A DNA stretch of 64,000 nt from Cryptosporangium aurantiacum (GCF_900143005.1 NZ_FRCS01000017.1:62001-126000), one strand, 5' to 3'; numbered from the stretch's first letter, positions 37,765 to 49,815 are shown. The notes: generated by a model not told the origin, from the letters alone. Program-made: numbers and translations.

Positions 37765-39332
37765 CGACGGCCACCCGGCCGCTGCCCACCCGGGTCGATC
37801 CGGGCAGCGCGCAGTTCGCCCGCAACGCCGAAGCGCACCGTGCGCTCGTCGCCGACCTGAACGCGAGGCTCGCCACCGCACGGCTCGGCGGGCCGGAGAA
37901 GTCGCGGATCCGGCACGTCGAGCGCGGCAAGCTGCTCCCCCGCGACCGCGTGGACATGCTCGTCGACCCGTCCTCGCCGTTCCTGGAGCTGTCGCCGCTG
38001 GCCGCGAACGGCCTCTACGACGATCAGGCCCCCGGCGCCGGGATCATCACCGGCGTCGGGCGGGTGGCCGGCCGGGAGTGCGTCCTGGTGGCCAACGACG
38101 CCACGGTCAAGGGGGGCACCTACTACCCGGTGACCGTGAAGAAGCACCTGCGGGCGCAGGAGGTGGCGCTGCACAACCGGCTGCCGTGCATCTACCTGGT
38201 CGACTCCGGCGGAGCGTTCCTGCCGAAACAGGACGAGGTGTTCCCCGACCGCGACCACTTCGGCCGGATCTTCTTCAACCAGGCGCAGCTGTCCAGCAAG
38301 GGCATTCCCCAGATCGCGGCCGTGATGGGCTCCTGCACGGCGGGCGGAGCGTACGTCCCGGCGATGTCCGACGAGGCGGTGATCGTCCGCAACCAGGGCA
38401 CGATCTTCCTCGGTGGCCCGCCGCTGGTGAAGGCCGCGACCGGCGAGGTCGTCAGCGCCGAGGACCTGGGCGGCGGCGACCTGCACGCGAAGACGTCGGG
38501 CGTCGTCGATCACCTGGCCGACGACGACGCGGACGCGCTGCGGCTCGTCCGCTCGATCGTCGAGACGTTCGGGCCACGGGCACCGACGCCGTGGGAGCGC
38601 GTTCCGACCGAGGAACCGGTGGTCGACCCGGCGGAGCTGTACGGGGCCGTGCCGACGGATCCGCGCATCCCGTACGACGTCCGGGAGGTCATCGCGCGGA
38701 TCGTCGACGGCTCCCGGTTCGCCGAGTTCAAGCCGGACTACGGCGCCACGCTGGTCACCGGGTTCGCCCACATCCACGGCCACCCGGTCGGCATCGTCGC
38801 GAACAACGGCGTGCTGTTCAGCGAGTCCGCGCTCAAGGGCGCGCACTTCATCGAGCTGTGCGACCAGCGCGGGATCCCGCTGGTGTTCCTGCAGAACATC
38901 ACCGGGTTCATGGTGGGCCGCGAGTACGAGGCGGGCGGCATCGCGAAACACGGCGCGAAGATGGTGACCGCGGTCGCGACGACCCGGGTGCCGAAGCTGA
39001 CCGTCGTTCTCGGCGGATCGTTCGGCGCGGGCAACTACGCGATGTGCGGCCGGGCGTACTCCCCCCGCGCCCTGTTCCTGTGGCCCAACGCGCGGATCTC
39101 GGTGATGGGCGGCGAACAGGCCGCCACCGTTCTCAGCACGGTGGGCAACACGGATCCCGACGTGATCCGCGCCCAGTACGAGACCCAGGGCCATCCCTAC
39201 TACGCCACCGCCCGGCTCTGGGACGACGGCGTCATCGATCCGGCCGACACCCGCACGGTCCTCGGCCTGTCCCTGTCGATCGCCGCCAACGCGCCGCTCG
39301 CCGACCCCGCCTTCGGCGTCTTCCGGATGTGA
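37761..39332 (+). CDS. Methylcrotonyl-CoA carboxylase, carboxyltransferase subunit
   Basis: 523 residues, usual length of the beta subunit. Acyl-CoA carboxylase motifs are [18 protein letters not shown] near 115, [18 protein letters not shown] near 147, [13 protein letters not shown] near 192, [14 protein letters not shown] near 215 and [17 protein letters not shown] near 380. The KGGTYYP and [11 protein letters not shown] features favour methylcrotonyl-CoA over propionyl-CoA. It transfers CO2 from carboxybiotin of the next gene's product. Confidence 0.93.
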   Translation: MTTATRPLPTRVDPGSAQFARNAEAHRALVADLNARLATARLGGPEKSRIRHVERGKLLPRDRVDMLVDPSSPFLELSPLAANGLYDDQAPGAGIITGVGRVAGRECVLVANDATVKGGTYYPVTVKKHLRAQEVALHNRLPCIYLVDSGGAFLPKQDEVFPDRDHFGRIFFNQAQLSSKGIPQIAAVMGSCTAGGAYVPAMSDEAVIVRNQGTIFLGGPPLVKAATGEVVSAEDLGGGDLHAKTSGVVDHLADDDADALRLVRSIVETFGPRAPTPWERVPTEEPVVDPAELYGAVPTDPRIPYDVREVIARIVDGSRFAEFKPDYGATLVTGFAHIHGHPVGIVANNGVLFSESALKGAHFIELCDQRGIPLVFLQNITGFMVGREYEAGGIAKHGAKMVTAVATTRVPKLTVVLGGSFGAGNYAMCGRAYSPRALFLWPNARISVMGGEQAATVLSTVGNTDPDVIRAQYETQGHPYYATARLWDDGVIDPADTRTVLGLSLSIAANAPLADPAFGVFRM

Positions 39333-39337
39333 GGGCC

Positions 39338-41326
39338 ATGACCTCCGACACGCTGTTCTCTACCGTTCTGGTCGCCAACCGCGGAGAGATCGCGGTCCGC
39401 GTCATCCGCACGCTGCGCCGGCTCGGCATCCGGTCGGTCGCGGTGTATTCCGACGCCGACGCGGACGCCCCGCACGTCACCGCCGCCGACGTCGCGGTCC
39501 GGATCGGACCACCGCCCGCCGCCGAGTCGTACCTGTCGATCGACGCGATCCTCGACGCCGCACGGGCCACCGGCGCCGAGGCGATCCACCCCGGCTACGG
39601 CTTCCTGTCCGAGAACACCGACTTCGCCGCCGCCTGCGAGACGGCGGGCGTCGTGTTCATCGGCCCGCCGTCGTCCGCGATCGACGCGATGGGCGACAAG
39701 ATCCGTGCGAAACAGACCGTCGCCAAGGCCGGGGTGCCGGTCGTCCCCGGCTCGGACGCGGCCGGGTTGTCCGACGACGAGCTGGTCGCCGCCGTGGCCG
39801 AGACCGGCTTCCCGGTGCTGCTGAAGCCCTCGGCGGGCGGCGGCGGCAAGGGCATGCGCGAGGTCCACGCCGCCGACGACGTCCGCGCCGCGATCGCGAG
39901 CGCCCGCCGCGAGGCCCGCAGCTCGTTCGGGGACGACACGCTGCTCGTCGAGCGGTTGATCACCACCCCCCGCCACATCGAGATCCAGGTGCTCGCCGAC
40001 GCCCACGGGAACGTCGTCCACCTGGGTGAACGCGAATGTTCGCTGCAGCGCCGCCACCAGAAGATCATCGAGGAAGCGCCCTCGCCGCTGCTGCGTGAAG
40101 CGCAGCGGGAGGCGATGGGCGCCGCGGCCTGCGAGGCCGCGCGGGCCTGCGGCTACGTGGGCGCGGGCACGGTCGAGTTCATCGTCGCCGGGGACCGGCC
40201 CGACGACTGGTTCTTCATGGAGATGAACACCCGGCTGCAGGTCGAGCACCCGGTCACCGAGGAGGTGTACGGCGTCGACCTGGTCGAGGCGCAGCTGCGG
40301 GTGGCGGCCGGGGAACGCGCGCCGTGGCCCGCCGAGCTGACGCCGAACGGCCATGCCGTGGAGGCCCGGATCTACGCCGAGGACCCGGCCGCCGGTTTCC
40401 TGCCGACCGGGGGCCGGATCCTGGCGCTGCGGGAACCCTCCGGCGTGCGGGTCGACTCGGGGATCGCCGAGGGCGGTTACGTCGGCTCGGACTACGACCC
40501 GATGCTGGCGAAGGTCATCGCCTACGGCACCGACCGGGCCGAGGCACTGCGGCGCCTGGACGCCGCGCTGGCCGACACCGTGCTGCTCGGGCTCGGTACG
40601 AACATCGGTTTCCTGCGGGCGTTGCTCGCCGACCCGGACGTCCGCGCGGGAGATCTCGATACCGGCCTCGTCGGCCGTCGTCTCGAATCGCTGACGACGC
40701 AGGACCTGCCGGCCGACGTCGTCGGCGTCGCCACCGGGATCGCGCTCCTGGAACTCGAGCCGTCCGGGTCGCTCGTCGACCCGTTCGACATCCCGGGTGG
40801 GTGGCGGCTCGGCGGTCCGGCGTGGACGACCCGCCGGCTCGCGGTCGGGCACGACACCGTCGAGGTCCGGTACCGCGGCCGGGCGTCCGACGCCGAGATC
40901 TCGATCGACGGCGGGGAACCGATCCGGATCAGCACCCGCCACGGCGGCGTGCACACCCAGGGCGGTGTGACCCGCACGTACGCGATCGCCCGCGACCCGT
41001 CCGGTGTCGTCTGGATCGGACGCGACGGCCGGTCCTGGGCGATCCACCCGCACGAAGCGCTGGACGCCGTCGGCGACGCGGCCACCGGATCCGGCGGGCC
41101 CGTGCTGTCGCCGATGCCGGGCGCCGTCACCGTTCTCGCGGTCAGCGAGGGAGAGCACGTCACCACCGGGCAGACGCTCGCCGTCGTCGAAGCGATGAAA
41201 ATGGAGCACGTGCTCAGCGCGCCGGTGGACGGCACGGTGAGCGGGCTCCGCGCCCGAGTCGGCGCGAACGTCGCCAAGGACGCCGTCCTGATGTCCATCG
41301 AAACCGGAGCCGACCATGGATCTTGA
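39338..41326 (+). CDS. Methylcrotonyl-CoA carboxylase, biotin carboxylase/carrier subunit
   Basis: 662 residues. Biotin carboxylase N-terminus (VLVANRGEIAVRVIRTLRRL), ATP-grasp KPSAGGGGKGMREV near 165, ECSLQRRHQKIIEEAPSP near 235, EMNTRLQVEHPVTE near 290, and a biotin carrier domain with VEAMKMEHVLSAP, the biotinylated Lys near residue 621. ATG 39338 is preceded by GAGGG. A very long open frame continues upstream through the beta-subunit gene but is only a shadow. Confidence 0.94.
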   Translation: MTSDTLFSTVLVANRGEIAVRVIRTLRRLGIRSVAVYSDADADAPHVTAADVAVRIGPPPAAESYLSIDAILDAARATGAEAIHPGYGFLSENTDFAAACETAGVVFIGPPSSAIDAMGDKIRAKQTVAKAGVPVVPGSDAAGLSDDELVAAVAETGFPVLLKPSAGGGGKGMREVHAADDVRAAIASARREARSSFGDDTLLVERLITTPRHIEIQVLADAHGNVVHLGERECSLQRRHQKIIEEAPSPLLREAQREAMGAAACEAARACGYVGAGTVEFIVAGDRPDDWFFMEMNTRLQVEHPVTEEVYGVDLVEAQLRVAAGERAPWPAELTPNGHAVEARIYAEDPAAGFLPTGGRILALREPSGVRVDSGIAEGGYVGSDYDPMLAKVIAYGTDRAEALRRLDAALADTVLLGLGTNIGFLRALLADPDVRAGDLDTGLVGRRLESLTTQDLPADVVGVATGIALLELEPSGSLVDPFDIPGGWRLGGPAWTTRRLAVGHDTVEVRYRGRASDAEISIDGGEPIRISTRHGGVHTQGGVTRTYAIARDPSGVVWIGRDGRSWAIHPHEALDAVGDAATGSGGPVLSPMPGAVTVLAVSEGEHVTTGQTLAVVEAMKMEHVLSAPVDGTVSGLRARVGANVAKDAVLMSIETGADHGS

Positions 41327-42448
41327 GCTCTCCGAGGAGCACGCCGCCCTACGCGTGGCCGTCGAGGACTTCGCCCAGAAGGAGGTCGCGCCGGTCATCG
41401 GCGACCTGTACGACCGCGGCGAGTTCCCCTACCACCTGGTGCGGAAGATGGCCGCGATGGGGCTGTTCGGGCTTCCGTTCCCCGAGGAGCACGGCGGGAT
41501 GGGCGGCGACTACTTCGCGCTCTGCCTGGCCCTGGAGGAACTCGCCCGCGTCGACTCGTCGGTCGCGATCACGCTCGAGGCCGGCGTCTCGCTCGGTGCG
41601 ATGCCGATCTACCGGTTCGGCAGCGACGAGCAGAAGGCGACATGGCTGCCGTCGCTGGCGGCCGGTGAGCGCCTGGGGGCGTTCGGTCTGACCGAGCCCG
41701 GCGGCGGGTCGGACGCCGGCGCCACGCGCACCACCGCACGCCTCGACGGTGACGAGTGGGTGATCAACGGGTCCAAGGCCTTCATCACGAACTCCGGCAC
41801 CGACATCACCAGCTTCGTCACGGTCACCGCGGTGACCGGCGAAAAGGAGATCTCCGCGATCCTGGTGCCGTCCGGCACCCCGGGCTTCACGGTCGGCCCG
41901 AAGTACTCCAAGGTCGGCTGGTCGAGCTCTGACACCCACGAGCTCTTCTTCGACGACGTGCGGGTGCCCGCCGCGAACCTCGTCGGGGATCGCGGCCGCG
42001 GCTACGCGCAGTTCCTCTCGATCCTCGACGAGGGCCGGATCGCGATCGCCGCGCTGTCGGTCGGCCTGGCCCAGGGCTGTGTGGACGAGTCGCTGCGGTA
42101 CGCCCGCGACCGGCAGGCGTTCGGCCACCCGATCGGCCACTACCAGGCGATCCAGTTCAAGATCGCGGACATGGAGGTCCGGACGCACACCGCCCGGCTG
42201 GCCTACTACGCCGCCGCCGCGAAGATGCTCGCCGGGAAGCCGTTCAAGAAGGAAGCGTCGATCGCCAAGCTCGTCTCCTCGAACGCGGCGATGGACAACG
42301 CCCGCGACGCCACCCAGATCTTCGGCGGTTACGGCTTCATGAACGAATACGCGGTCGGCCGGTTCTACCGGGATGCGAAGATTCTGGAGATCGGTGAAGG
42401 AACCTCGGAGGTCCAGCGCATGCTCATCGCACGTCACCTGGGGCTGGC

Positions 42449-42452
<4 letters not shown>
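41316..42452 (+). CDS. Acyl-CoA dehydrogenase, probable isovaleryl-CoA dehydrogenase
   Basis: 378 residues: signature 1 region GAFGLTEPGGGSDAGATRTTA near 121-141, FITNSGTD, the CoA loop KVGWSSSDTHELFFDDVRVP, and YGFMNEYAVGRFYRDAKILEIGEGTSEVQRMLIAR at the C-terminus. Context within the methylcrotonyl-CoA carboxylase operon points to isovaleryl-CoA. A catalytic base Glu is present in the C-terminal segment (GEGTSE region). ATG overlaps the end of the carboxylase gene by eleven bases. Confidence 0.9.
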
Positions 42453-44466
<2,014 letters not shown>

Positions 44467-44552
44467 CTACCTGCGCAACATGTGCAGCTCAGACTGCTCA
44501 TCCAGGTCAGCCGGGACAGCTTTGATGGCTCATTACTGGACAGGATGACCAG

Positions 44553-45047
44553 ATGGACGCCTTGGACCTCGCGCTCCTCCGCGCGCTGCGGCAGAACCCA
44601 CGCATCGGCGTCCTGGAGCTCTCGCGCACGACCGGCGTCGCCAGGGCCACGGTCGCCGCGCGGCTCCGGCGCCTCGAGGACACCGGCGTCGTGACCGGCT
44701 ACGGCCCGGACATCGACGTCGCCGCCGCCGGCTTCGCCGTGCAGGCGTTCGTCACGCTGGAGATCGCCCAGGGCGCGATCGACGCCGTCCGGGCCGACCT
44801 CGTCGCGATCCCGGGCGTCCTCGAGGCGTACGCGACCACCGGCACCGGCGACGTGCTGTGCCGGATCGCGGCGAGCTCCCACGAAGCGCTCCAGCAGACG
44901 CTGGTGGACCTCAACAGTTCGAAGGCCGTCGCACGGTCGACGAGCGTCGTCGTGCTGTCGCAGCTGGTGCCGTGGCGCACGCTTCCGCTGCTCGCGACCG
45001 AGGCCTCCGCCGGCGCCGGCCGCTCCGCAATGCCCGGCCACCCGTGA
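44553..45047 (+). CDS. Lrp/AsnC-family regulator, probably of hppD
   Basis: 164 residues: ALDLALLRALRQNPRIGVLELSRTTGVARATVAARLRRLE is the DNA-binding part and AFVTLEIAQGAIDAVRADLVAIPGVLEAYATTG the RAM domain (each read as consecutive blocks). AGGA lies seven bases before ATG 44553. The gap to hppD contains an inverted pair CTGGTC (44455-44460) and GACCAG (44547-44552), possible half-sites. Tyrosine or phenylalanine as effector is inference. Confidence 0.9.
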   Translation: MDALDLALLRALRQNPRIGVLELSRTTGVARATVAARLRRLEDTGVVTGYGPDIDVAAAGFAVQAFVTLEIAQGAIDAVRADLVAIPGVLEAYATTGTGDVLCRIAASSHEALQQTLVDLNSSKAVARSTSVVVLSQLVPWRTLPLLATEASAGAGRSAMPGHP

Positions 45048-45108
45048 GACTCACCGTCTATATCGGTCCCGAAACGCAGCTACCAGTAGTCAGGCTGGGC
45101 CCGGTTGT

Positions 45109-45957
45109 TCAGAACTTTGCTACCGCTCCGGCGTCGACCGGCAGCGCGACGCCGGTGATGTACCGCGCTTCCTCGGACGCGAGGAACAGCACGGCGTTGC
45201 TGATGTCGCGAGCATCGAGGAACGGCACCGGCAGCAGGTGGAAGCGTCCGACCACCTCGGCGGCGTCCGCGAGCGTCGGTTCGGCCAGGTCCGGGCGCAC
45301 CGTGCGGAAGAAGTGCGGATTGTCGACCATCGGCGTCCGGACGTTGCCGGGGTGGATCGAGTTGACCCGGATCCAGCGCGGCGCGAGCTCGTTCGCCAGC
45401 GACGTCATCAGCCCGACCAGCGCGTGTTTGGCCGAGGCGTAGTGGGCCATGTACCCGCCGCCGCGCAGCCCGAGCATCGAACTCGTCAGGATGATCGAAC
45501 CACCGTCCGGGCCGGTCAGGTGCGGAACCGCCGCCTTCGCGGTGTGCCAGACGCCGGTGAGGTTGATGTCGAGCATCGTGTTCCACGCGTGGTCGCCGAG
45601 CATCTCGGTGGGCATGCCGGACCCGGCGATCCCGGCGTTCGCGACGACGATGTCCAGACGGCCCAGTTCGGCGACCCCGCGGTCCAGCGCCGACTGCAGC
45701 CCGCCCAGCTCCCGGACGTCGGCCTTCGCCGTGACGATCCGGCGGTCCAGCTTCTCCACGGCCGCCGCCGTCTCGGCGAGGTCGGCCTCGGTGGCGCCCG
45801 GGTAGCCGGCCGTGTCGACGTCCTCGCAGAGGTCCACCGCGATGATGTCCGCGCCCTCCTCGGCCAGCCGTAACGCGTGCGCACGCCCCTGTCCGCGCGC
45901 CGCACCCGTGATGAACGCGACCTTCCCGGCCACCCGGCCGGCACTGCTGCTCGTCAT
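45109..45957 (-). CDS. Mycofactocin-coupled-type SDR oxidoreductase
   Basis: 282 residues. The N-terminus KVAFITGAARGQGRAHALRLAEEGADIIAVDL (in consecutive blocks) is the hallmark of the SDR group that carries non-exchangeable NAD and is linked to mycofactocin. NAGIAG near 100 and the Tyr-Lys pair in YMAHYASAKHALVGL are intact. It probably oxidises an alcohol with mycofactocin as acceptor. ATG 45957 was chosen from GGAAGGG and the family start. No mycofactocin biosynthesis genes are in the window. Confidence 0.85.
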   Translation of the reverse strand: MTSSSAGRVAGKVAFITGAARGQGRAHALRLAEEGADIIAVDLCEDVDTAGYPGATEADLAETAAAVEKLDRRIVTAKADVRELGGLQSALDRGVAELGRLDIVVANAGIAGSGMPTEMLGDHAWNTMLDINLTGVWHTAKAAVPHLTGPDGGSIILTSSMLGLRGGGYMAHYASAKHALVGLMTSLANELAPRWIRVNSIHPGNVRTPMVDNPHFFRTVRPDLAEPTLADAAEVVGRFHLLPVPFLDARDISNAVLFLASEEARYITGVALPVDAGAVAKF

Positions 45958-45987
45958 CGAGACCCTTCCGCGATTCTGTGGTGCCGA

Positions 45988-46035
45988 AGCAGATTGCATT
46001 TGCAAGGGCTCCAGCCCTCCCGTATGCAATCCGCT
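45988..46035. repeat. 48-nt palindromic element, copy 2
   Basis: It shares AGCAGATTGCATTTG, AAGGGC and ATGCAATCCGCT with the copy at 15464-15511, in the same order and at exactly the same total length. Here the outer arms GATTGCAT/ATGCAATC pair and an inner hairpin AGGGCT-CC-AGCCCT forms separately. It begins at the pfkB-family stop codon. Confidence 0.8.
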
Positions 46036-46961
46036 CAGCGGGCGGGCGTGGCGGAGGCGAACGCGTCGACCGCGGCGAGGTCGTAGGCGCCGGCGTCGGT
46101 GCCCAGGCCCTGTGCTACCTGGGCCGCCGCCGCGCACCCCAGCCGGGCGGACGCCTCCAACGACCGTCCCTCGGCGCGCCCGAGGAGAAAGCCCGCCGAG
46201 AACGCGTCCCCACACCCGGTCGTGTCGACGACGTCGATCGCGAACGCGGGTACCTCGATGATCTCGTCGGCGGTCACCACCAGCGCACCCTTCCCACCCT
46301 GGGTGACCGCGACGCAGCCCGCACCGGCTTCCACGAGCGCGCGGGCACCCGCCGCCAGGTCCGTGGCACCGGTGAAACCGAGGACCTGCTCGTCGTTCGG
46401 CAGCAGGTAGTCGGTGTGCGGCAACGCGGCCGCGATCCACTCGAGCATGCCGGGGTCGCCGGGCGCCAGGACGTCGACCGAGGTGGACGCCCCCGCTGCC
46501 CGCGCCCGGGCGAGCAGCTCACCGGCCGCGTCCCCACCGAAGAACTCCGGCCCGCCCAGGTGCAGATGAGCGACGCCGTCCAGTGACACACCGTCGAGCG
46601 AGAACGCGGCGTTCGCACCGATGCAGTGCCAGGCCGGGCGGTCGCCGTTCGGGCGAACCGGGAGGACCGAGGCGGACGTCTGCGCGGCCTCGGTACGGGC
46701 CAGCCCGCTCACGTCGACGCCTTCACGCGCCAGGGCGGCCAGCAACGTGTCGCCCAGCGGGTCGGTGCCGACGGCGCCGTAGGACCGCACGGCCGCTCCG
46801 AGGCGGCTGAGCACCAGCGCGGTACCGCCCGCGGTGCCCGCCGGGGAGAACCTGATCGTGTCCACCAGCTGGCCGTCCGACCCGTCGGGGATCGATTGAA
46901 CGCCGACGACATGGATATCGAGCACGTGGACGCCGACCGCGGCGACGGTGATGCGGTTCAT
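46035..46961 (-). CDS. PfkB-family carbohydrate kinase
   Basis: 308 residues of ribokinase fold: FSPAGTAGGTALVLSRLGA near 45, the anion-hole/catalytic motif DVVDTTGCGDAFSAGFLLG near 242-260 with Asp base in GCGDAF. It phosphorylates a sugar or related alcohol. ATG 46961 is preferred; an ATG at 46982 is in frame. It is divergent from the KstR-box-controlled decarboxylase-like gene and precedes the mycofactocin-type SDR on the same strand. Confidence 0.87.
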   Translation of the reverse strand: MNRITVAAVGVHVLDIHVVGVQSIPDGSDGQLVDTIRFSPAGTAGGTALVLSRLGAAVRSYGAVGTDPLGDTLLAALAREGVDVSGLARTEAAQTSASVLPVRPNGDRPAWHCIGANAAFSLDGVSLDGVAHLHLGGPEFFGGDAAGELLARARAAGASTSVDVLAPGDPGMLEWIAAALPHTDYLLPNDEQVLGFTGATDLAAGARALVEAGAGCVAVTQGGKGALVVTADEIIEVPAFAIDVVDTTGCGDAFSAGFLLGRAEGRSLEASARLGCAAAAQVAQGLGTDAGAYDLAAVDAFASATPAR

Positions 46962-47010
46962 GCGCAACAGCAGAGCACACAAACGGCTGCGTCGAGCGTC
47001 GAACCTGAGG

Positions 47011-47024
47011 TAGAACGTGTTCTA
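47011..47024. promoter_or_regulatory. KstR-type operator TAGAACGTGTTCTA
   Basis: A perfect 14-bp palindrome that fits the known KstR consensus TnnAACnnGTTnnA of mycobacterial and rhodococcal sterol-catabolism genes. It lies 20 bp upstream of the acetoacetate decarboxylase-like gene and 50 bp from the divergent kinase gene. Confidence 0.7.
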
Positions 47025-47043
47025 GTCTGCCGAAGGAGTCGTG

Positions 47044-47739
47044 ATGACGACCCATCAGATCGCCGGCCAGTCGGTGACGATGCCAGTCCAGGTCAGGGAT
47101 GCGTCCGCGGGCACCGTCCTGTTCGAGGTGGACGCCACGGCCGCAGCCGCCCTGCTGCCGACCGACGCGTTCGAGATCGTCGAGACCACGCCGGGCAGGG
47201 CCCACCTCGCGCTCGTCCTCGTGGACTACCGGGACAACGATCTGGGCGCCTACCACGAGGTCGGCCTGACGTTCTTCGTCCGGCCGCGATCGGGTGGCGA
47301 GGACGGCACGTTCATCACCCGCCTGCCGGTCGACCAGCCGTTCACCTGCGAGGCCGGCCTGAAGATCTGGGGCTTCCCGAAGACCATCGAGCAGATCGAC
47401 GTGGAGAACACCGACACGTCGAGCACGTGGACGCTCCGGATGGACGGTCAGCTGGCGCTAGCCGTCCGAGTTCCCCGCGGCGGCACCGACCCGACCCCGC
47501 CCTCGCCGATGACCACCTACTCGCTCCTCGACGGGGTGCCGCACAGCACGGTCTTCACGCAGGGCGGCGAGGGCTCCCAGGTCGTCATCGGCGGCGAGGG
47601 CGTCCAGGTCACGCTCGGCCAGCACCCGGTCGGGCGCGAGCTGGCGTCCCTCGGCCTTCCGGACGCCCCGGTCGTACTCAGCTCCTGGATCGAGCGGATG
47701 AAGGCGACGTTCGAAAACGCCCGACCACTCACGAGCTGA
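47044..47739 (+). CDS. Acetoacetate decarboxylase-family protein
   Basis: 231 residues: GTVLFEVDATAAAALLPTDAFEIV, then YRDNDLGAYHEVGLTFFVRP and GLKIWGFPKTIEQIDVEN, the last with the Lys that would form the Schiff base. Members of this family include true decarboxylases and enzymes on larger ring-derived substrates. The KstR-type box just upstream suggests induction with sterol or related ring catabolism. ATG 47044 has GAAGGAG six bases upstream; GTG 47041 is possible. Confidence 0.83.
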   Translation: MTTHQIAGQSVTMPVQVRDASAGTVLFEVDATAAAALLPTDAFEIVETTPGRAHLALVLVDYRDNDLGAYHEVGLTFFVRPRSGGEDGTFITRLPVDQPFTCEAGLKIWGFPKTIEQIDVENTDTSSTWTLRMDGQLALAVRVPRGGTDPTPPSPMTTYSLLDGVPHSTVFTQGGEGSQVVIGGEGVQVTLGQHPVGRELASLGLPDAPVVLSSWIERMKATFENARPLTS

Positions 47740-47759
47740 AGCGGGGCGGCTCGCGCGGA

Positions 47760-48338
47760 TCAGCTCTGACCGATCCCGCCGAGCAGCACCCGGAGGAAGC
47801 CATCGGCGACCTCGGTGGCCGAGAGCCGCCCGCCCGGCCGGAACCACTGGTACGTCCAGTTGCACGAGCCGAGGATCGAGAGCGCGGTCAGCTCCACGTC
47901 GTCGATCGCGAATTCGCCGGCCTCCACGCCGTCGCGCAGGATCCCGACCAGGATCGCGTGGTACTCGTCGCGCTTCGCCGTGCTCGCCGCCCGTTCCGCG
48001 GCCGGTAGCTCCCGGTAGTGCTCGAAGAAGATCTGCAGCCGGCCGGGGAACAGCTCCATCAGCTCGACCAGGTCCCGCATCACGCCCCGCAGCCGCTCGG
48101 TCGGGCTGCCGGTCCGCTCCCGGGCGCGGCCGAGCAGGTGCTCGATCATCTCCTCGTGGATCTCGAGCAGGATCGCGTCCTTGCTCGGGTAGTGGTAGTA
48201 CAGCGACGCCTTCCGGATGCCGACCGCGGCAGCCAGCGTCTCCAGCGACGTCTCGTGATAGCCGCGTTCGGTGAACAGCCCGGCGGCGACGTCGATGATC
48301 TGGGCCCGGCGGGTAGCCCGGTCCGTGCGCTGCGCCAT
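47760..48338 (-). CDS. TetR-family regulator, KstR2-like by pattern
   Basis: 192 residues. DNA-binding half: IIDVAAGLFTERGYHETSLETLAAAVGIRKASLYYHYPSKDAIL (read in blocks). The C-terminal WFRPGGRLSATEVADGFLRVLLGGI resembles the KstR2 group that responds to CoA thioesters of steroid-ring fragments. ATG 48338 follows AAGGGGAA. It lies between the decarboxylase-like gene and the CoA transferase genes and may control one or both. Confidence 0.87.
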   Translation of the reverse strand: MAQRTDRATRRAQIIDVAAGLFTERGYHETSLETLAAAVGIRKASLYYHYPSKDAILLEIHEEMIEHLLGRARERTGSPTERLRGVMRDLVELMELFPGRLQIFFEHYRELPAAERAASTAKRDEYHAILVGILRDGVEAGEFAIDDVELTALSILGSCNWTYQWFRPGGRLSATEVADGFLRVLLGGIGQS

Positions 48339-48369
48339 CGATGTTCCCCTTCCGAGTGCCCGGGTCACG

Positions 48370-48996
48370 CTAACGCAGCGGCGCGCCGGTGGCCGCCTCG
48401 ACGTCCGCCGTGCTCACGCCCGGTGCGAGTTCCCGGAGGACGAGCCCGCCGGGCTCGACGTCGAGCACCGCCAGGTCGGTCACGATCCGGTGGACGACAC
48501 CCGCCCCCGTCAACGGCAAACTGCAGTTTTGGACGATCTTGGGCTCGCCACCGCGGGTGCGGTGTTCCATCGCGACGATCACCCGGCGCGCGCCGTGGAC
48601 CAGGTCCATCGCACCGCCCATGCCCTTGAGCGCCTGGCCGGGCACGGTCCAGCTGGCGAGGTCGCCGGTGGCCGAGACTTGCATCGCCCCGAGCACGGCC
48701 ACGTCGAGGTGACCGCCGCGAATCATCGCGAACGACAGCGACGAGTCGAAGAAGCTCGCGCCGGGATTGACCGTCACAGTCTGTTTTCCGGCGTCGATGA
48801 GGTCGGCGTCTTCGGCGCCGGGCTCCGGGAAGCCACCCACGCCGAGGACGCCGTTCTCACTGTGGAACACGACCGTGACGCCGGACGGCAGGTACGCCGG
48901 GACGAGCGTGGGCAGCCCGATGCCGAGGTTCACGTAACCGCCGTCGGGCAGCTCCTGCGCGACCCGGGCAGCGATCTCCTGGCGGGTGCGGCTCAT
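48370..48996 (-). CDS. 3-oxoacid CoA-transferase, subunit B
   Basis: 208 residues. [19 protein letters not shown] and [14 protein letters not shown], the latter holding the catalytic Glu that forms the CoA thioester. [27 protein letters not shown] is typical of the beta subunit. Presence of the catalytic Glu argues for a true CoA transferase and against an IpdAB-like ring hydrolase. ATG 48996 overlaps the subunit A stop (ATGA). Confidence 0.92.
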   Translation of the reverse strand: MSRTRQEIAARVAQELPDGGYVNLGIGLPTLVPAYLPSGVTVVFHSENGVLGVGGFPEPGAEDADLIDAGKQTVTVNPGASFFDSSLSFAMIRGGHLDVAVLGAMQVSATGDLASWTVPGQALKGMGGAMDLVHGARRVIVAMEHRTRGGEPKIVQNCSLPLTGAGVVHRIVTDLAVLDVEPGGLVLRELAPGVSTADVEAATGAPLR

Positions 48997-49769
48997 CGGT
49001 AGATCCCCCACTCTTCGGGCTGACCCTGCACGGTCAGCCGGTCGATGCGTTTCGGCGTTCCTTCGGGCACCACGACGACGCGCTGGACGAAGACACCGGG
49101 GAGATGCACCTCGTCGGGCGGCAGCTCCTCCACCACCTCCTCGACCTCCGCGATCGTCAGGCGCCCGGCCATCGCCACCAGCGGGTTGAAGTTCCGGGCG
49201 GTGGCGTGGAAGACGAGGTTCCCGGTACGGTCGCCGCGAGCCGCACGAACCAGCGCGACGTCCGTGCGGGTGGCGTGTTCGAGCACGTGCGGGACGCCGT
49301 CGAACAGCTCGACCCGGCGGGGCGGGCTCGCGACCGCGACCGTGCCGTCCGGGGCGTACCGCCAGGGCAGGCCACCGTCGGCGATCGGCGTCGCTACTCC
49401 GGCGCGGGTGTAGAACGCGGCGATGCCCGAGCCTCCGGCGCGCAAGCGCTCGGCGAGCGTGCCCTGTGGGACGAGTTCCAGCTCGATCTCACCGGCCAGC
49501 CACTTCGTCGTCAGCGCTGGGTTGTCGCCGATGTAGGACGCGGTCACGCGGCGGAGCCGTCCGGCGACGAGCAGGGCGCCGAGGCCGTAGTCGTCGGTGC
49601 CGCAGTTGTTGGAGACGATCTCCAGGTCGTCGGTGCCGCTGTTGAGCAGCGCGTTGATCAGGACGATCGGCAGCCCACACGCGCCGAACCCGCCGACGCC
49701 GATGCTGGCTCCTGAGCGGATGTCCGCGACCGCCGCGGCGGCGTCGGGGACGAGTTTGTCGATGCCCAA
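48993..49769 (-). CDS. 3-oxoacid CoA-transferase, subunit A
   Basis: 258 residues: [26 protein letters not shown] near 19-45, [20 protein letters not shown], and [27 protein letters not shown] near 190. The start is probably TTG 49769, which has GGAGGGAG six bases upstream and matches the family N-terminus; ATG 49808 is an in-frame alternative without a ribosome site. Activates a 3-oxoacid with CoA from succinyl-CoA or similar. Confidence 0.9.
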   Translation of the reverse strand: MGIDKLVPDAAAAVADIRSGASIGVGGFGACGLPIVLINALLNSGTDDLEIVSNNCGTDDYGLGALLVAGRLRRVTASYIGDNPALTTKWLAGEIELELVPQGTLAERLRAGGSGIAAFYTRAGVATPIADGGLPWRYAPDGTVAVASPPRRVELFDGVPHVLEHATRTDVALVRAARGDRTGNLVFHATARNFNPLVAMAGRLTIAEVEEVVEELPPDEVHLPGVFVQRVVVVPEGTPKRIDRLTVQGQPEEWGIYR

Positions 49770-49815
49770 CGGGGCTCCCTCCGTTGACAGTGCGTCGCTG
49801 CGGAGCATAGTTTGC

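Noticed and set aside
37682-41326. A single 1214-codon open frame that would join the carboxyltransferase region to the biotin carboxylase
   Set aside because: Only the part from 39338 has family motifs; the first half is Arg/Gly-rich antisense-like sequence over the real carboxyltransferase gene in another frame.
45107-45115. GTTC-A-GAAC palindrome near the end of the mycofactocin-type SDR gene, as an operator
   Set aside because: Only nine bases, spans a stop codon in a convergent gap, and lacks the KstR outer bases.
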